NCBI GenBank assembly: GCA_964484045.1
Contig: CAZAEP010000002.1
Coordinates: 1 to 38,959 of the forward strand
Reading direction: 5' to 3'
Length of the DNA: 38,959 bases
Source: J134 sp964484045
GTDB lineage: Bacteria; Pseudomonadota; Alphaproteobacteria; Sphingomonadales; Rhodothalassiaceae
Under the pieces are notes generated by a model. It was not told where the DNA came from. It saw only the letters and a program-made list of their open reading frames with translations, and did not search any database. The position numbers and the translations under genes were made by a program. The stretch's first letter is position 1. The number at the start of each line of letters is the position of its first letter. This document shows, piece by piece, positions 17,639 to 25,967 of the stretch.

Positions 17639-18952
17639 TTATCCGCGCTGGTCGATCGGGACGTAATCGCGCCGCGTCGCGCCGGTATAGAGCTGGCGCG
17701 GGCGTCCGATGCGCTGCACCGGATCGGAGATCATCTCGTTCCACTGCGAGACCCACCCCACCGTGCGGGCGATGGCGAAGAGGACCGTGAACATCTCGGT
17801 CGGAAAGCCCATCGCCGAGAGGATGATCCCGGAGTAGAAGTCGACATTGGGATAGAGCTTCTTCTCGATGAAATAGTCGTCCTCGAGGGCGATGCGTTCG
17901 AGCTCGCGGGCGACGTCGAACAACGGGTTCGTGACATTGAGCTCGTCGAGCACCTTGTGCGCCTGCTCCCGCAGGACCTTGGCGCGAGGATCGTAGTTCT
18001 TGTAGACGCGATGGCCGAATCCCATGAGACGGAAGGGGTCGTTCTTGTCGCGCGCCCGGGCGATATAGTGCGGGATACGGTCCGGCGTGCCGATCTCTTC
18101 GAGCATCTTGAGCGCGGCTTCGTTGGCCCCTCCATGTGCAGGGCCCCACAGGCAGGCGCAGCCGGCGGCGATGCAGGCGAAGGGATTGGCACCCGACGAG
18201 CCGGCAAGGCGCACCGTCGAGGTCGAGGCGTTCTGCTCGTGATCGGCATGCAGGGTGAAGATCAGGTCCATCGCCCGCTCGAGTGTCGGCGAGACATGAT
18301 ATTCCTCGCACGGCACGGCGAACATCATGTGGAGAAAATTGGCGGCGTAGGAGAGATCGTTGCGCGGATAGACGAAGGGCTGCCCGATCGAATATTTGTA
18401 GGCCATGGCGGCGATCGTCGGCATCTTGGCGATCATGCGATAGCTCGCCACCTGCCGTTGCCGCGGGTCCGAGATATCGGTGCTGTCGTGATAGAAAGCG
18501 GCAAGCGCTCCGACGACGCCGACCATCACCGCCATGGGATGGGCGTCGCGGCGGAAACCGCGATAAAACAGCGATATCTGCTCATGCACCATCGTGTGAT
18601 AGGTGATGTCGCTGATGAATTTCTCGCGCTCCGCGCTGGTCGGCAGCTCGCCGTGGAGGAGCAGATAGGCGACCTCCATGAAGTCGCTCTCTTCCGCCAA
18701 CTGCTCGATCGGATAACCGCGATAGAGGAGCTCGCCCTTCTCGCCGTCGATGAAAGTAATCTTCGATTCGCAGCTCGCCGTGGAGGTATAGCCGGGATCG
18801 TAGGTGAACTTTCCGGTCTGGCGATAGAGCGCACGGACATCGATCACCTCGGGGCCCATCGTGCCAGAGAGCACCGGAAGATCCGCCTCGAAACCGTCCC
18901 CGGTCAGATGCGCGGTCTCCGCGGGAGAGGTTGGGGGCGTCTTCTTGATCAT
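17639..18952 (-). CDS. gltA: Citrate synthase (type II, hexameric)
   Basis: This enzyme condenses oxaloacetate and acetyl-CoA to citrate, entering the TCA cycle. The 437-residue length and N-terminal extension are typical of the Gram-negative NADH-sensitive type. The catalytic triad is present: His273 in WGPAHGGANEA, His314 in GFGHRVYKNYDPRA, and Asp371 in NVDFYSG. The start ATG is preceded by AAGGAG and overlaps the gltX stop (ATGA, 18949-18952), so it is translationally coupled to gltX. The convergent gene is fabZ, only 27 bp away. Confidence 0.98.
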   Translation of the reverse strand: MIKKTPPTSPAETAHLTGDGFEADLPVLSGTMGPEVIDVRALYRQTGKFTYDPGYTSTASCESKITFIDGEKGELLYRGYPIEQLAEESDFMEVAYLLLHGELPTSAEREKFISDITYHTMVHEQISLFYRGFRRDAHPMAVMVGVVGALAAFYHDSTDISDPRQRQVASYRMIAKMPTIAAMAYKYSIGQPFVYPRNDLSYAANFLHMMFAVPCEEYHVSPTLERAMDLIFTLHADHEQNASTSTVRLAGSSGANPFACIAAGCACLWGPAHGGANEAALKMLEEIGTPDRIPHYIARARDKNDPFRLMGFGHRVYKNYDPRAKVLREQAHKVLDELNVTNPLFDVARELERIALEDDYFIEKKLYPNVDFYSGIILSAMGFPTEMFTVLFAIARTVGWVSQWNEMISDPVQRIGRPRQLYTGATRRDYVPIDQRG

Positions 18953-20442
18953 GGAATTCTCCTTTTTTCTCGTCCCTCTGGGGTGGCATCCCTTTTCGGG
19001 GAGATGCCGCTTGCCGGTGCGCCGAACCGCGCCTGATCGCGCAGTCTTGCCAGGCTCTCCTCTCGTCCGAGGACCGCAAGAACATCGAAAATTCCCGGCG
19101 AAACCGTGCTTCCCGTCAAGGCGGCCCGCATCGGTTGTGCGATCGCGCCAAGCTTGAGTTCACGCGCGCCGGCGAAGTCCTTGACCGTCTCTTCCAGATG
19201 CGCCGGGTCCCAGGATTCGACGCTTTCGAGACGCGCTGCGACTGCCGCAAGCAAGCTGCGGGCGGACGGATCAAGGAGCCGTTCCGCCGCCTCGCTCAGG
19301 ATAAGCGGTCGGGACTTGAAGAGAAAGAGCGAGGCTTCGGCAAGTTCGACAAGCGTCTTCACCCGCGCCTTCAGGCTCGGCATCGCTTCGGCGAGACGTG
19401 CAAGCTCCGCCTCCGCAAGAGGGCGAGCGAGCGCCTTTTCGACGAAAGGCCGGGCGTCCCGGACAAGCCGGGAATCGTCCGCGGCGCGAATATAGTGGCC
19501 GTTGAAATTGGCCAGCTTCTTGAAGTCGAAACGGGCCGGGCCGCGGCCGATGCCGTCAAGGCTGAAGAGCCGGATCGCCTCCTCGGTGGAAATGATCTCG
19601 GCATCGCCGTGGCCCCAGCCGAGGCGCAGGAGATAATTGCGCAACGCCTCGGGCAGGTAGCCCATCTCGCGATAGGCGGCGACACCGAGCGCGCCATGCC
19701 GCTTCGACAGCTTCTTGCCATCGGGACCGTGAATGAGCGGGATATGGGCATAGACCGGGGGCCCCCAGCCCATGGCGCGGATGATCTGAAGCTGTCGGAA
19801 GGCGTTGGTGAGGTGATCGTCGCCGCGGATGATGTGGCTGACCCCCATGTCATGATCATCGACCACGACCGACAGCATGTAGGTGGGCGTGCCGTCCGAA
19901 CGCAGCAGGATCATGTCGTCGATCTCGGCATTGGCCACGCGGACCGTCCCTTGCACGCGATCCTCGATCACGGTCTCGCCTTCGCGCGGGGCCTTGAAGC
20001 GCAGGACCGGCGCCGTGTCCTTCCGCGATGCCGCCGCAGAGTCGCGGTCGCGCCAGGGGCTTTCGAAACGCAGCGGCCGGCCCTCCGCGCGGGCCTTTTC
20101 GCGCGCCTGCCGGATTTCCTCCTGGCTCGCATGACACCAGTAGGCATGCCCGGCTTCAAGCAGCGCGTGCGCCACCTCACGGTGGCGATCGGCCCGCGCG
20201 AACTGGGACACCGCATCGCCGTCCCAGTCGAGGCCAAGCCATGCGAGGCCCTCGAGGATGGCGTGGATGGCCTCCTCGGTCGAACGCTTGCGGTCGGTAT
20301 CCTCGATCCGGAGGAGGAAGCGCCCGCCGTGATGGCGCGCGAAAAGCCAGTTGAAAAGCGCGGTCCGGGCTCCCCCGATATGCAGATAACCCGTCGGCGA
20401 CGGGGCGAAGCGGGTCACAACGGGACGGGAGGGAGAACCCAT
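18949..20442 (-). CDS. gltX: Glutamyl-tRNA synthetase
   Basis: GltX charges tRNA-Glu, and in organisms without GlnRS often tRNA-Gln as well. The 497-residue class I synthetase has the HIGH-type motif HIGG (residues 21-24) in RFAPSPTGYLHIGGARTALF and the KMSKS-type KKLSKR (243-248). VSHIIRGDDHLTNAFRQ lies between them. I prefer the ATG at 20442 over the GTG at 20460: a good promoter match (20471-20500) would start the mRNA near 20464, leaving the GTG almost without a leader, and GAGGA lies just before the ATG. Its end overlaps the gltA start. About 25 extra, charged C-terminal residues follow the conserved body. Confidence 0.96.
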   Translation of the reverse strand: MGSPSRPVVTRFAPSPTGYLHIGGARTALFNWLFARHHGGRFLLRIEDTDRKRSTEEAIHAILEGLAWLGLDWDGDAVSQFARADRHREVAHALLEAGHAYWCHASQEEIRQAREKARAEGRPLRFESPWRDRDSAAASRKDTAPVLRFKAPREGETVIEDRVQGTVRVANAEIDDMILLRSDGTPTYMLSVVVDDHDMGVSHIIRGDDHLTNAFRQLQIIRAMGWGPPVYAHIPLIHGPDGKKLSKRHGALGVAAYREMGYLPEALRNYLLRLGWGHGDAEIISTEEAIRLFSLDGIGRGPARFDFKKLANFNGHYIRAADDSRLVRDARPFVEKALARPLAEAELARLAEAMPSLKARVKTLVELAEASLFLFKSRPLILSEAAERLLDPSARSLLAAVAARLESVESWDPAHLEETVKDFAGARELKLGAIAQPMRAALTGSTVSPGIFDVLAVLGREESLARLRDQARFGAPASGISPKRDATPEGREKRRIP

Positions 20443-20470
20443 GGTTCCTCGTTTCTTCACGATGCTTTAA

Positions 20471-20500
20471 ACTATCGGCCTGGCCACTCTCGCGATTCAA
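20471..20500 (-). promoter_or_regulatory. Candidate promoter for gltX-gltA
   Basis: On the minus strand TTGAAT (20500-20495) is separated by 18 bp from GATAGT (20476-20471). It lies 29 bp upstream of the preferred gltX ATG. It is the clearest promoter-like sequence in the 215-bp divergent gap with comEC; I found no equally good promoter on the plus strand of this gap. Confidence 0.45.
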
Positions 20501-20657
20501 GCTGCGGCCATGTGCGGGACAGCGGCGGGGCGTGCCCGCGGGCGCCTTCTAGCATATCAGGTGCAGACTGACAAAGGGGCGAGAACATATCGGAAATGGC
20601 GGCATCGCGACCCTCGCTCGAGGCCGCGGACTTTCCGCCGCGCTCTCCGCTCTCCTT

Positions 20658-22763
20658 GTGCAGGAACGCGATCGCTGGGTCCTGTGGGTGCCGCTGCCGC
20701 CGGCGCTCGGCATCCTTTTCTATTTCGCGCTATCCGTCGAACCGCCCATCAGCCTCGGCCTGCTCGGCGGCGCCGTGTCCATGGCGCTGCTCGTCGTCAT
20801 GAGGCGTCGCGGACGCGTCGTCGCTCTGGCGCTCGCTCTCCTGGCGGGCGGCTTTCTCCTTGCCCAATGGCGAACCGCGCAGGTGGCGGCGCCGGTTCTG
20901 TCGCGCGACCTCGGCGCCGTTCGCATCGATGCCGTGATCGAGCGTATCGAACCGCAGGCCGACGGTGCCTTGCGCATTCTGTTGAGCCGACCGCATGTCG
21001 CGGGCCTTGCCGCGGCAGGGACGCCGAAGCGGCTGCGGCTCCGCGTCCGCGGTGGCGCCGACATGCTGGCACCCGGCGATCGGGTGCGCCTGCGCGCGCA
21101 TCTCGCCCCGCCACCCCGGCCGGTGGCGCCGGGGGCTTTCGATTTCGCGCGCCAGGCCTATTTCCAGGGAATCGGCGGGGTCGGCTTCGCCCTGTCGAGG
21201 GTGGAAAAACGCGCATCCGCGGCGCGGCCCGGCTTCTGGCGTCAGGTGCATCGTCTCAGACTGAGCGTCGATCACCGCATTCGTGCCGCGGTCGCTGGAC
21301 GTGCCGGCGCCATGGCCTCGGCGCTTCTGACCGGCCTCAGAGGGGGCATTCCGGACGCCGACGAAGAGGCGATGCAGACCGCGGGCCTGGCTCATCTGCT
21401 GGCGATCTCCGGACTTCACATGGGGCTCGTGACCGCCGCCGCGTTCTTTCTCGTGCGCGCCTTGCTCGCCGCCATTCCGGCCCTCGCGCTGCGCATGGAT
21501 ACGCGGAAGGTGGCGGCGGTCCTGGCTTGGGGGGTGGCGCTCGGCTATCTCCTTCTCGCCGGCGCCACCTACCCGACGCAACGCGCTTTCCTGATGACGA
21601 GCGTGGTTCTTTTCGCACTCCTTCTCGACCGGCAGGCGATCTCCCTGCGTCTCGTCGCCTTTGCGGCGCTGGTGGTGCTTGTGCTGGCGCCCGAGGCGGT
21701 CCTGTCGGCGAGCTTCCAGATGTCGTTTGCCGCTGTCGTCGCCCTTGTCGCCGCCTATGAGCGGCTGGGGCCCCATTGGGCCGAACTGAGCCGCGAAGCG
21801 GGCCCCGGCCGCAGGCTGGCGCTCTATTTTCTCGGCGTGCTGGTGACGACGGCGGTCGCCGAGATCGCCATCGCGCCCTTTGCCGCCTTCCATTTCAATC
21901 GTCTGACGACATACGGCCTTCTCGCCAATCTTGTGGCCGTGCCGGTGATGGCATTCTGGGTCATGCCGCTGGGCCTTCTTGCCCTGGTGCTGATGCCCTT
22001 CGGGCTGGAATCGGTCGCACTGGTGCCGATGGGCTGGGGGACGGAGATCGTGCTCCGGACAGCGGAACAGGTGGCGGCGCTGCCCGGCTCGTCGCTTCAT
22101 CTTGCCGCCTTTCCACCGCCGGCCCTTCTCCTTGCGGCCCTTGGCGGGCTGTGGGCGCTGATCTGGCGCGCACCGGCCCTGCGCGTCCTGTCTCTCCTTC
22201 CGCTGGCATTGGCGACCGCGCTGGTGGCGCGCGACCGCGCTCCCGACATGCTCATCGGCCGCAACGGTGACCTGGTGGCCGTGCTGGAGCCCGACGGGCT
22301 CTATGTCTCGACGCTCCGGCGGGCGCGATTCGAGCGCTCGGCCTGGGCCCGGCATTATGGTCGCGTTCATATCGCGCGCTGGGATCGCGCCCGCGGAACC
22401 GCCGCACCGGCGGCCGCATGCGACGGCGCCGGCTGCCTGCTGTTTCCGGCACGTCAAACCGCGCCCGCCCTGCGGATCGCCGTCGCGAAGCGTCCCGATG
22501 CGCTGCTCGACGATTGCTTCCGCGCCGACCTGCTGATCGCGCGCCTGTCCGTCGATGCCTGGTGCCCGCATCCGAAGTGGCTCATCGATCGGCGTGCCAT
22601 CATGGAGGGCGGCGCCCACGCGATATGGCTTGAGGGAGAGAATGTGCGCATCCGCACGGTCGCGCAAGCGACCGGCCGACGCCCGTGGGCGCCATGGCCC
22701 CATGGACGCCCCGCGCCGACAGGGCCACGCGACGCGGCCGGGGACACGGAGCGCGTTCAGTAA
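20658..22763 (+). CDS. comEC: ComEC/Rec2 family DNA-uptake membrane protein
   Basis: ComEC forms the inner-membrane channel for single-stranded DNA during natural transformation. The 701-residue protein has an N-terminal membrane pair, a soluble domain (about 75-190, DUF4131 type) and a competence domain of many helices. In the competence domain the signature HLLAISGLHMGL lies at about residues 248-259, and ATYPTQRAFLMT lies further on. The C-terminal part (about 530-660) lacks the HxHxDH metal motif of the metallo-beta-lactamase domain found in Bacillus ComEC. GTG 20658 is the only normal start codon at the N-terminus, yet the frame stays open and coding-like for about 35 codons upstream without ATG, GTG or TTG. 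The stop overlaps the convergent lexA by 7 bp. Confidence 0.92.
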   Translation: MQERDRWVLWVPLPPALGILFYFALSVEPPISLGLLGGAVSMALLVVMRRRGRVVALALALLAGGFLLAQWRTAQVAAPVLSRDLGAVRIDAVIERIEPQADGALRILLSRPHVAGLAAAGTPKRLRLRVRGGADMLAPGDRVRLRAHLAPPPRPVAPGAFDFARQAYFQGIGGVGFALSRVEKRASAARPGFWRQVHRLRLSVDHRIRAAVAGRAGAMASALLTGLRGGIPDADEEAMQTAGLAHLLAISGLHMGLVTAAAFFLVRALLAAIPALALRMDTRKVAAVLAWGVALGYLLLAGATYPTQRAFLMTSVVLFALLLDRQAISLRLVAFAALVVLVLAPEAVLSASFQMSFAAVVALVAAYERLGPHWAELSREAGPGRRLALYFLGVLVTTAVAEIAIAPFAAFHFNRLTTYGLLANLVAVPVMAFWVMPLGLLALVLMPFGLESVALVPMGWGTEIVLRTAEQVAALPGSSLHLAAFPPPALLLAALGGLWALIWRAPALRVLSLLPLALATALVARDRAPDMLIGRNGDLVAVLEPDGLYVSTLRRARFERSAWARHYGRVHIARWDRARGTAAPAAACDGAGCLLFPARQTAPALRIAVAKRPDALLDDCFRADLLIARLSVDAWCPHPKWLIDRRAIMEGGAHAIWLEGENVRIRTVAQATGRRPWAPWPHGRPAPTGPRDAAGDTERVQ

Positions 22764-23425
22764 CGCCGCAGAAGGGCGCGCAGACGACCCTGAATGCGCA
22801 CCCGGTTCGCGGCAACGCGCTGCGGTGCGTAGTCCGGGTTTTCCGGCAGGAGTTCCACTTCGGGGCCCATGCGCCTGAGACGCTTCAGGGTCGCTTCGCT
22901 GTTGTCGACAAGAGCGACCACGATATCGCCGTCGTGCGCCGTCTCGCAGCTCTCGATCAGAATAATGTCGCCATCGAGGATGCCGGCGCCGACCATGCTG
23001 TCGCCTTCGACGGTCAGCGCGAAATGTCGCCCCGGGCCGAGCAATTCCGGTGGCACCGCGATGTGGCTGTCGACCCGCTCGAGCGCCTCGATCGGCGTGC
23101 CCGCGGCGATCTTGCCATGGAGCGGTACCTCGATCCGCTCAAGCACCGGGGGTGCCGCCCCGGGCCGCGTGAACGGCACCACCTTCGCCCCGGCATGGCT
23201 GCCGGCAACCGCGTCGGGCAGGCGCACGACTTCGAGCGCGCGCGCCCGGTTGGGCAGGCGACGTATGAAGCCGCGATCCTCGAGCGCCGTGACGAGGCGA
23301 TGAATGCCGGACTTGGAGCGCAGGCCCAAGGCCTCGCGCATCTCGTCAAAGGAGGGCGAGACCCCCGTCTTTTCCAGACATTCGTGGATATAGAGCAGCA
23401 ATTGCCGCTGTTTTGCGGTGAGCAT
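22757..23425 (-). CDS. lexA: LexA SOS repressor
   Basis: LexA represses DNA-damage genes until RecA filaments trigger its self-cleavage. The 222-residue protein has an N-terminal winged helix (MLTAKQRQLLLYI, then PSFDEMREALGL and the recognition region RSKSGIHRLVTALEDRG). The cleavage site is Ala108-Gly109 in KIAAGTPIE. The catalytic dyad is Ser143 (EGDSMVGAGI) and Lys181 (NSEATLKRL). The start is ATG 23425 with GGAG upstream; the GTG at 23437 would add four residues. It is the last gene after moeA but has its own promoter with an SOS box, so it is autoregulated. Confidence 0.98.
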   Translation of the reverse strand: MLTAKQRQLLLYIHECLEKTGVSPSFDEMREALGLRSKSGIHRLVTALEDRGFIRRLPNRARALEVVRLPDAVAGSHAGAKVVPFTRPGAAPPVLERIEVPLHGKIAAGTPIEALERVDSHIAVPPELLGPGRHFALTVEGDSMVGAGILDGDIILIESCETAHDGDIVVALVDNSEATLKRLRRMGPEVELLPENPDYAPQRVAANRVRIQGRLRALLRRY

Positions 23426-23453
23426 GGGACACTCCACGCCATGTTTCCGATCT

Positions 23454-23486
23454 GTTCCAGTTTAGTTCACGGGATCGTTCTGTCAA
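23454..23486 (-). promoter_or_regulatory. lexA promoter with SOS box (LexA operator)
   Basis: On the minus strand a perfect -35 TTGACA (23486-23481) is followed after 16 bp by the -10 TAAACT (23464-23459). A direct-repeat SOS box, GTTC-N7-GTTC on the plus strand (GAAC-N7-GAAC on the minus strand), occupies 23454-23468 and covers the -10. This is the alphaproteobacterial LexA-box form. LexA bound here would block RNA polymerase, giving autoregulation. The moeA stop TGA (23485-23483) lies inside the -35 element. Confidence 0.9.
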
Positions 23487-24697
23487 GCGCCGGGTTGCGG
23501 ATCGAGAAGAAAGGCGCTTACGGACGCGCCGGCCTTGAGCGCCGGAGCGTCGGCCGGGCGGTGGAGCAGCGCGTCGGCGCGCACGAGAGCGGACTGCAGG
23601 CTGCTGTCCTGCAGGCTCTGCACGGAAAGCAGCGGCAGTCCGTCGACCTCGCCCGCGATTTCGGCGCGCAGGAAGGCCTCGCGTGGCCCGTTGGCGGGCA
23701 GATCCTCGGCACACCGTCCCATCGTCCTGTGCGGCAAACGTGGCGTACCGCCGCCAAGGCGATCGATCGCGGGCCCGAGATAAAGCAGCGCGCAGACCAT
23801 GGCGGAAACGGGATTGCCGGGCAGTCCGATCATCGGCGTCTTCCCCAGTCGGCCGAAGAGAAGCGGCTTGCCGGGCTTTTGCGCGATCTTCCAGAAATCG
23901 AGCTCGAGCCCGATTTCCGCGAGTCCGGAGCGCACGAGGTCGTAATCGCCCACCGAGGCACCGCCGACGGTGACCAGGAGGTCGGCGCCTGCGGCCCCGG
24001 CGATGAGACGGTGCAGCGACTCGCGATTGTCGCGCGCGATGCCGAGGTCGTTTGCCATCGCGCCGCGGGCGGCGACGAAGGCGGCAAGCGCCAGCGTGAT
24101 CGATTGCACGATTGCCTGCGGATCGACGCCCTCGCCGGGCCGCACGAGTTCGTCGCCAGTGGCGAGCAGGGCCACGCGGGGACGCCGATGAACCGTGAGC
24201 CAGGGTGCGTCGGCCGCCGCGGCGAGCATGATGTGGCGTGCGGCGAGCCGCGTTCCTGCCGCGAGCAAGGGGTCGCCGGCGCGAAAATCGATCCCGGCGC
24301 GCCGGATATGGCGGCCGACGGCGCTTGCCGCGAGGACGCGCACGCGGTCGGGCGCCGGGCGCTCGGTGTCTTCCTGAATAACGATCGCGTCCGCACCCGC
24401 GGGAACCGGCGCGCCGGTGAAGATGCGCACCGCCTCGCCGGCGCCGAGCCGTTCCGCATAGGCGCTGCCGGCGGGGACCTCGCCGACAAGGCGCAGCTCG
24501 ACCGGCACGTCGGCGACATCGGCGGCGCGTACCGCATAGCCGTCCATGGCCGAGAGATCCGCCGGCGGTTGCGTTCGGCGCGCCATCACGGGGGCCGCCA
24601 GAACACGGCCGGCGGCCTCGGTGAGCATGACGCACTCGGGCGCAGTCGGCGTCATGGCATCAAGAATGCGCCGCCGCGCTTCATCGACGCTCAGCAT
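23483..24697 (-). CDS. moeA: Molybdopterin molybdenumtransferase MoeA
   Basis: MoeA inserts molybdate into adenylylated molybdopterin, the last common step of molybdenum cofactor synthesis. The 404-residue protein shows SAMDGYAVRAAD, FTGAPVPAGADAIVIQED, and ATGDELVRPGE. It also shows TVGGASVGDYDLV and IGLPGNPVSAMV, the standard MoeA/gephyrin E-domain set. The start is ATG 24697 with GGAGGAG upstream; the open frame runs further upstream but there it only shadows moaC. It overlaps the moaC stop by 7 bp (24691-24697), implying coupled translation of two enzymes of the same pathway. Confidence 0.97.
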   Translation of the reverse strand: MLSVDEARRRILDAMTPTAPECVMLTEAAGRVLAAPVMARRTQPPADLSAMDGYAVRAADVADVPVELRLVGEVPAGSAYAERLGAGEAVRIFTGAPVPAGADAIVIQEDTERPAPDRVRVLAASAVGRHIRRAGIDFRAGDPLLAAGTRLAARHIMLAAAADAPWLTVHRRPRVALLATGDELVRPGEGVDPQAIVQSITLALAAFVAARGAMANDLGIARDNRESLHRLIAGAAGADLLVTVGGASVGDYDLVRSGLAEIGLELDFWKIAQKPGKPLLFGRLGKTPMIGLPGNPVSAMVCALLYLGPAIDRLGGGTPRLPHRTMGRCAEDLPANGPREAFLRAEIAGEVDGLPLLSVQSLQDSSLQSALVRADALLHRPADAPALKAGASVSAFLLDPQPGA

Positions 24698-25173
24698 GCG
24701 GACTCCTCCCGATAGTCGCCCGATGCACCCCCCGATTTCGCGACCAGCCGGATATCGGTGATGCGCATCGTGCGCTCGACCGCCTTGCCCATGTCGTAAA
24801 GCGTCAGCGCGGCGACACTGACTGCGGTCAACGCCTCCATCTCGACACCCGTGCGTTCGCGGCACGCGACCGTGGCGCGGATCGCGATACCGTCCGTGAC
24901 GGGTGCGAGATCGACCACGACCCGGGTCAGCGTCAGGGGATGGCACAGCGGAACGAGATCGGCGGTCCGCTTTGCCGCCATGATACCGGCGATGCGCGCC
25001 GCAGCGAGCGCGTCCCCCTTCTTGCCGCCGCCCGACGCCAGCAGATCGCGCGTCGCCGCCGTCATGCGCACCAGCCCCTCGGCGACCGCGCGGCGTTCGC
25101 TCACCGGTTTCGCACCCACATCCACCATCCGCGCGGCCCCCTTTTCATCGAGGTGGGTCAGAGCCTTCTTCAT
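24691..25173 (-). CDS. moaC: Cyclic pyranopterin monophosphate synthase MoaC
   Basis: MoaC converts the 3',8-cyclo-GTP made by MoaA into cyclic pyranopterin monophosphate, the first stable molybdenum-cofactor intermediate. The 160-residue protein carries the conserved active-site residues Lys51 (GGGKKGD), His78 (PLCHPL), Glu111 and Glu113 (GVEMEAL), and Asp127 and Lys130 (YDMGKAVER). It begins at ATG 25173, which overlaps the trpC stop (ATGA). No moaA is in the window. Confidence 0.97.
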   Translation of the reverse strand: MKKALTHLDEKGAARMVDVGAKPVSERRAVAEGLVRMTAATRDLLASGGGKKGDALAAARIAGIMAAKRTADLVPLCHPLTLTRVVVDLAPVTDGIAIRATVACRERTGVEMEALTAVSVAALTLYDMGKAVERTMRITDIRLVAKSGGASGDYREESAC

Positions 25174-25967
25174 GCGGCGGGCTCCAGGAGCCGTCGCGTG
25201 GCCGCGGCCACGTCCGCCTGCCGCATCAGCGATTCGCCGATGAGAAAGCTGCGCACGCCGGCGGCGGCACAACGGGCAAGATCCGCCGCGCTCGCAAGGC
25301 CCGATTCGGCAACCCCGATACGTCCTGTCGGAAGCCGGGGCGCAAGCTCAAGCGTTGTCTCCAGTCGGACCTGCAAGGTTTTGAGATTACGATTGTTTAT
25401 CCCGACAAGTGAGGACGGAACTCGGGCCGCCCGCTGCAGTTCCTCGGCCGTGTGGACTTCGATCAGGACATCCATGCCGTAGTCCGCGGCCGCCGCAGCC
25501 AGTGTCCCTGCCTCGGCGTCATCGAGTGCTGCGAGGATGAGCAGGATGCAGTCGGCTCCGAGCGCGCGCGCCTCGGCGACCTGATACGGGTCGAGAATGA
25601 AATCCTTGCGCAATACGGGCAGTGACGTCGCCTGTCGCGCGGCCACGAGATCGGCGTCCGCACCCATGAAATAGGGGCCGTCGGTAAGCACCGACAGACA
25701 GCTCGCGCCCCCGGCCTCATAGGCGCGAGCCAATGCCGCGGGATCGAAATCGGCGCGGATCAACCCTTTCGACGGGCTCGCCTTCTTGATCTCGCAGATG
25801 AGGCCGAATCGACCAGCATCCCCGGCCGCCCGCAATGCGGCGGCAAAGCCCCGCGGCGGCGGTGCGGCACGAGCCGCGGCGGCAATCTCGGCGAAGGGAC
25901 GTTTGGCCTTCATGGCCGTGACATGGGCCCGCTTGCGGGCGCAGATTTCCGACAGGATATCAGTCAT
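25170..25967 (-). CDS. trpC: Indole-3-glycerol phosphate synthase
   Basis: TrpC closes the indole ring from CdRP in tryptophan synthesis. The 265-residue TIM barrel is a stand-alone TrpC without fused TrpF. Conserved barrel residues are visible in LICEIKKASPSKG (about 56-68, catalytic Glu59 and Lys61), LRKDFILDPYQV, LIEVHTAEEL, INNRNLKT and VAESGL. The start is ATG 25967 with GGGAAG upstream; the in-frame ATG at 25988 lies inside trpD. It overlaps trpD by 8 bp and moaC by 4 bp. Confidence 0.98.
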   Translation of the reverse strand: MTDILSEICARKRAHVTAMKAKRPFAEIAAAARAAPPPRGFAAALRAAGDAGRFGLICEIKKASPSKGLIRADFDPAALARAYEAGGASCLSVLTDGPYFMGADADLVAARQATSLPVLRKDFILDPYQVAEARALGADCILLILAALDDAEAGTLAAAAADYGMDVLIEVHTAEELQRAARVPSSLVGINNRNLKTLQVRLETTLELAPRLPTGRIGVAESGLASAADLARCAAAGVRSFLIGESLMRQADVAAATRRLLEPAA

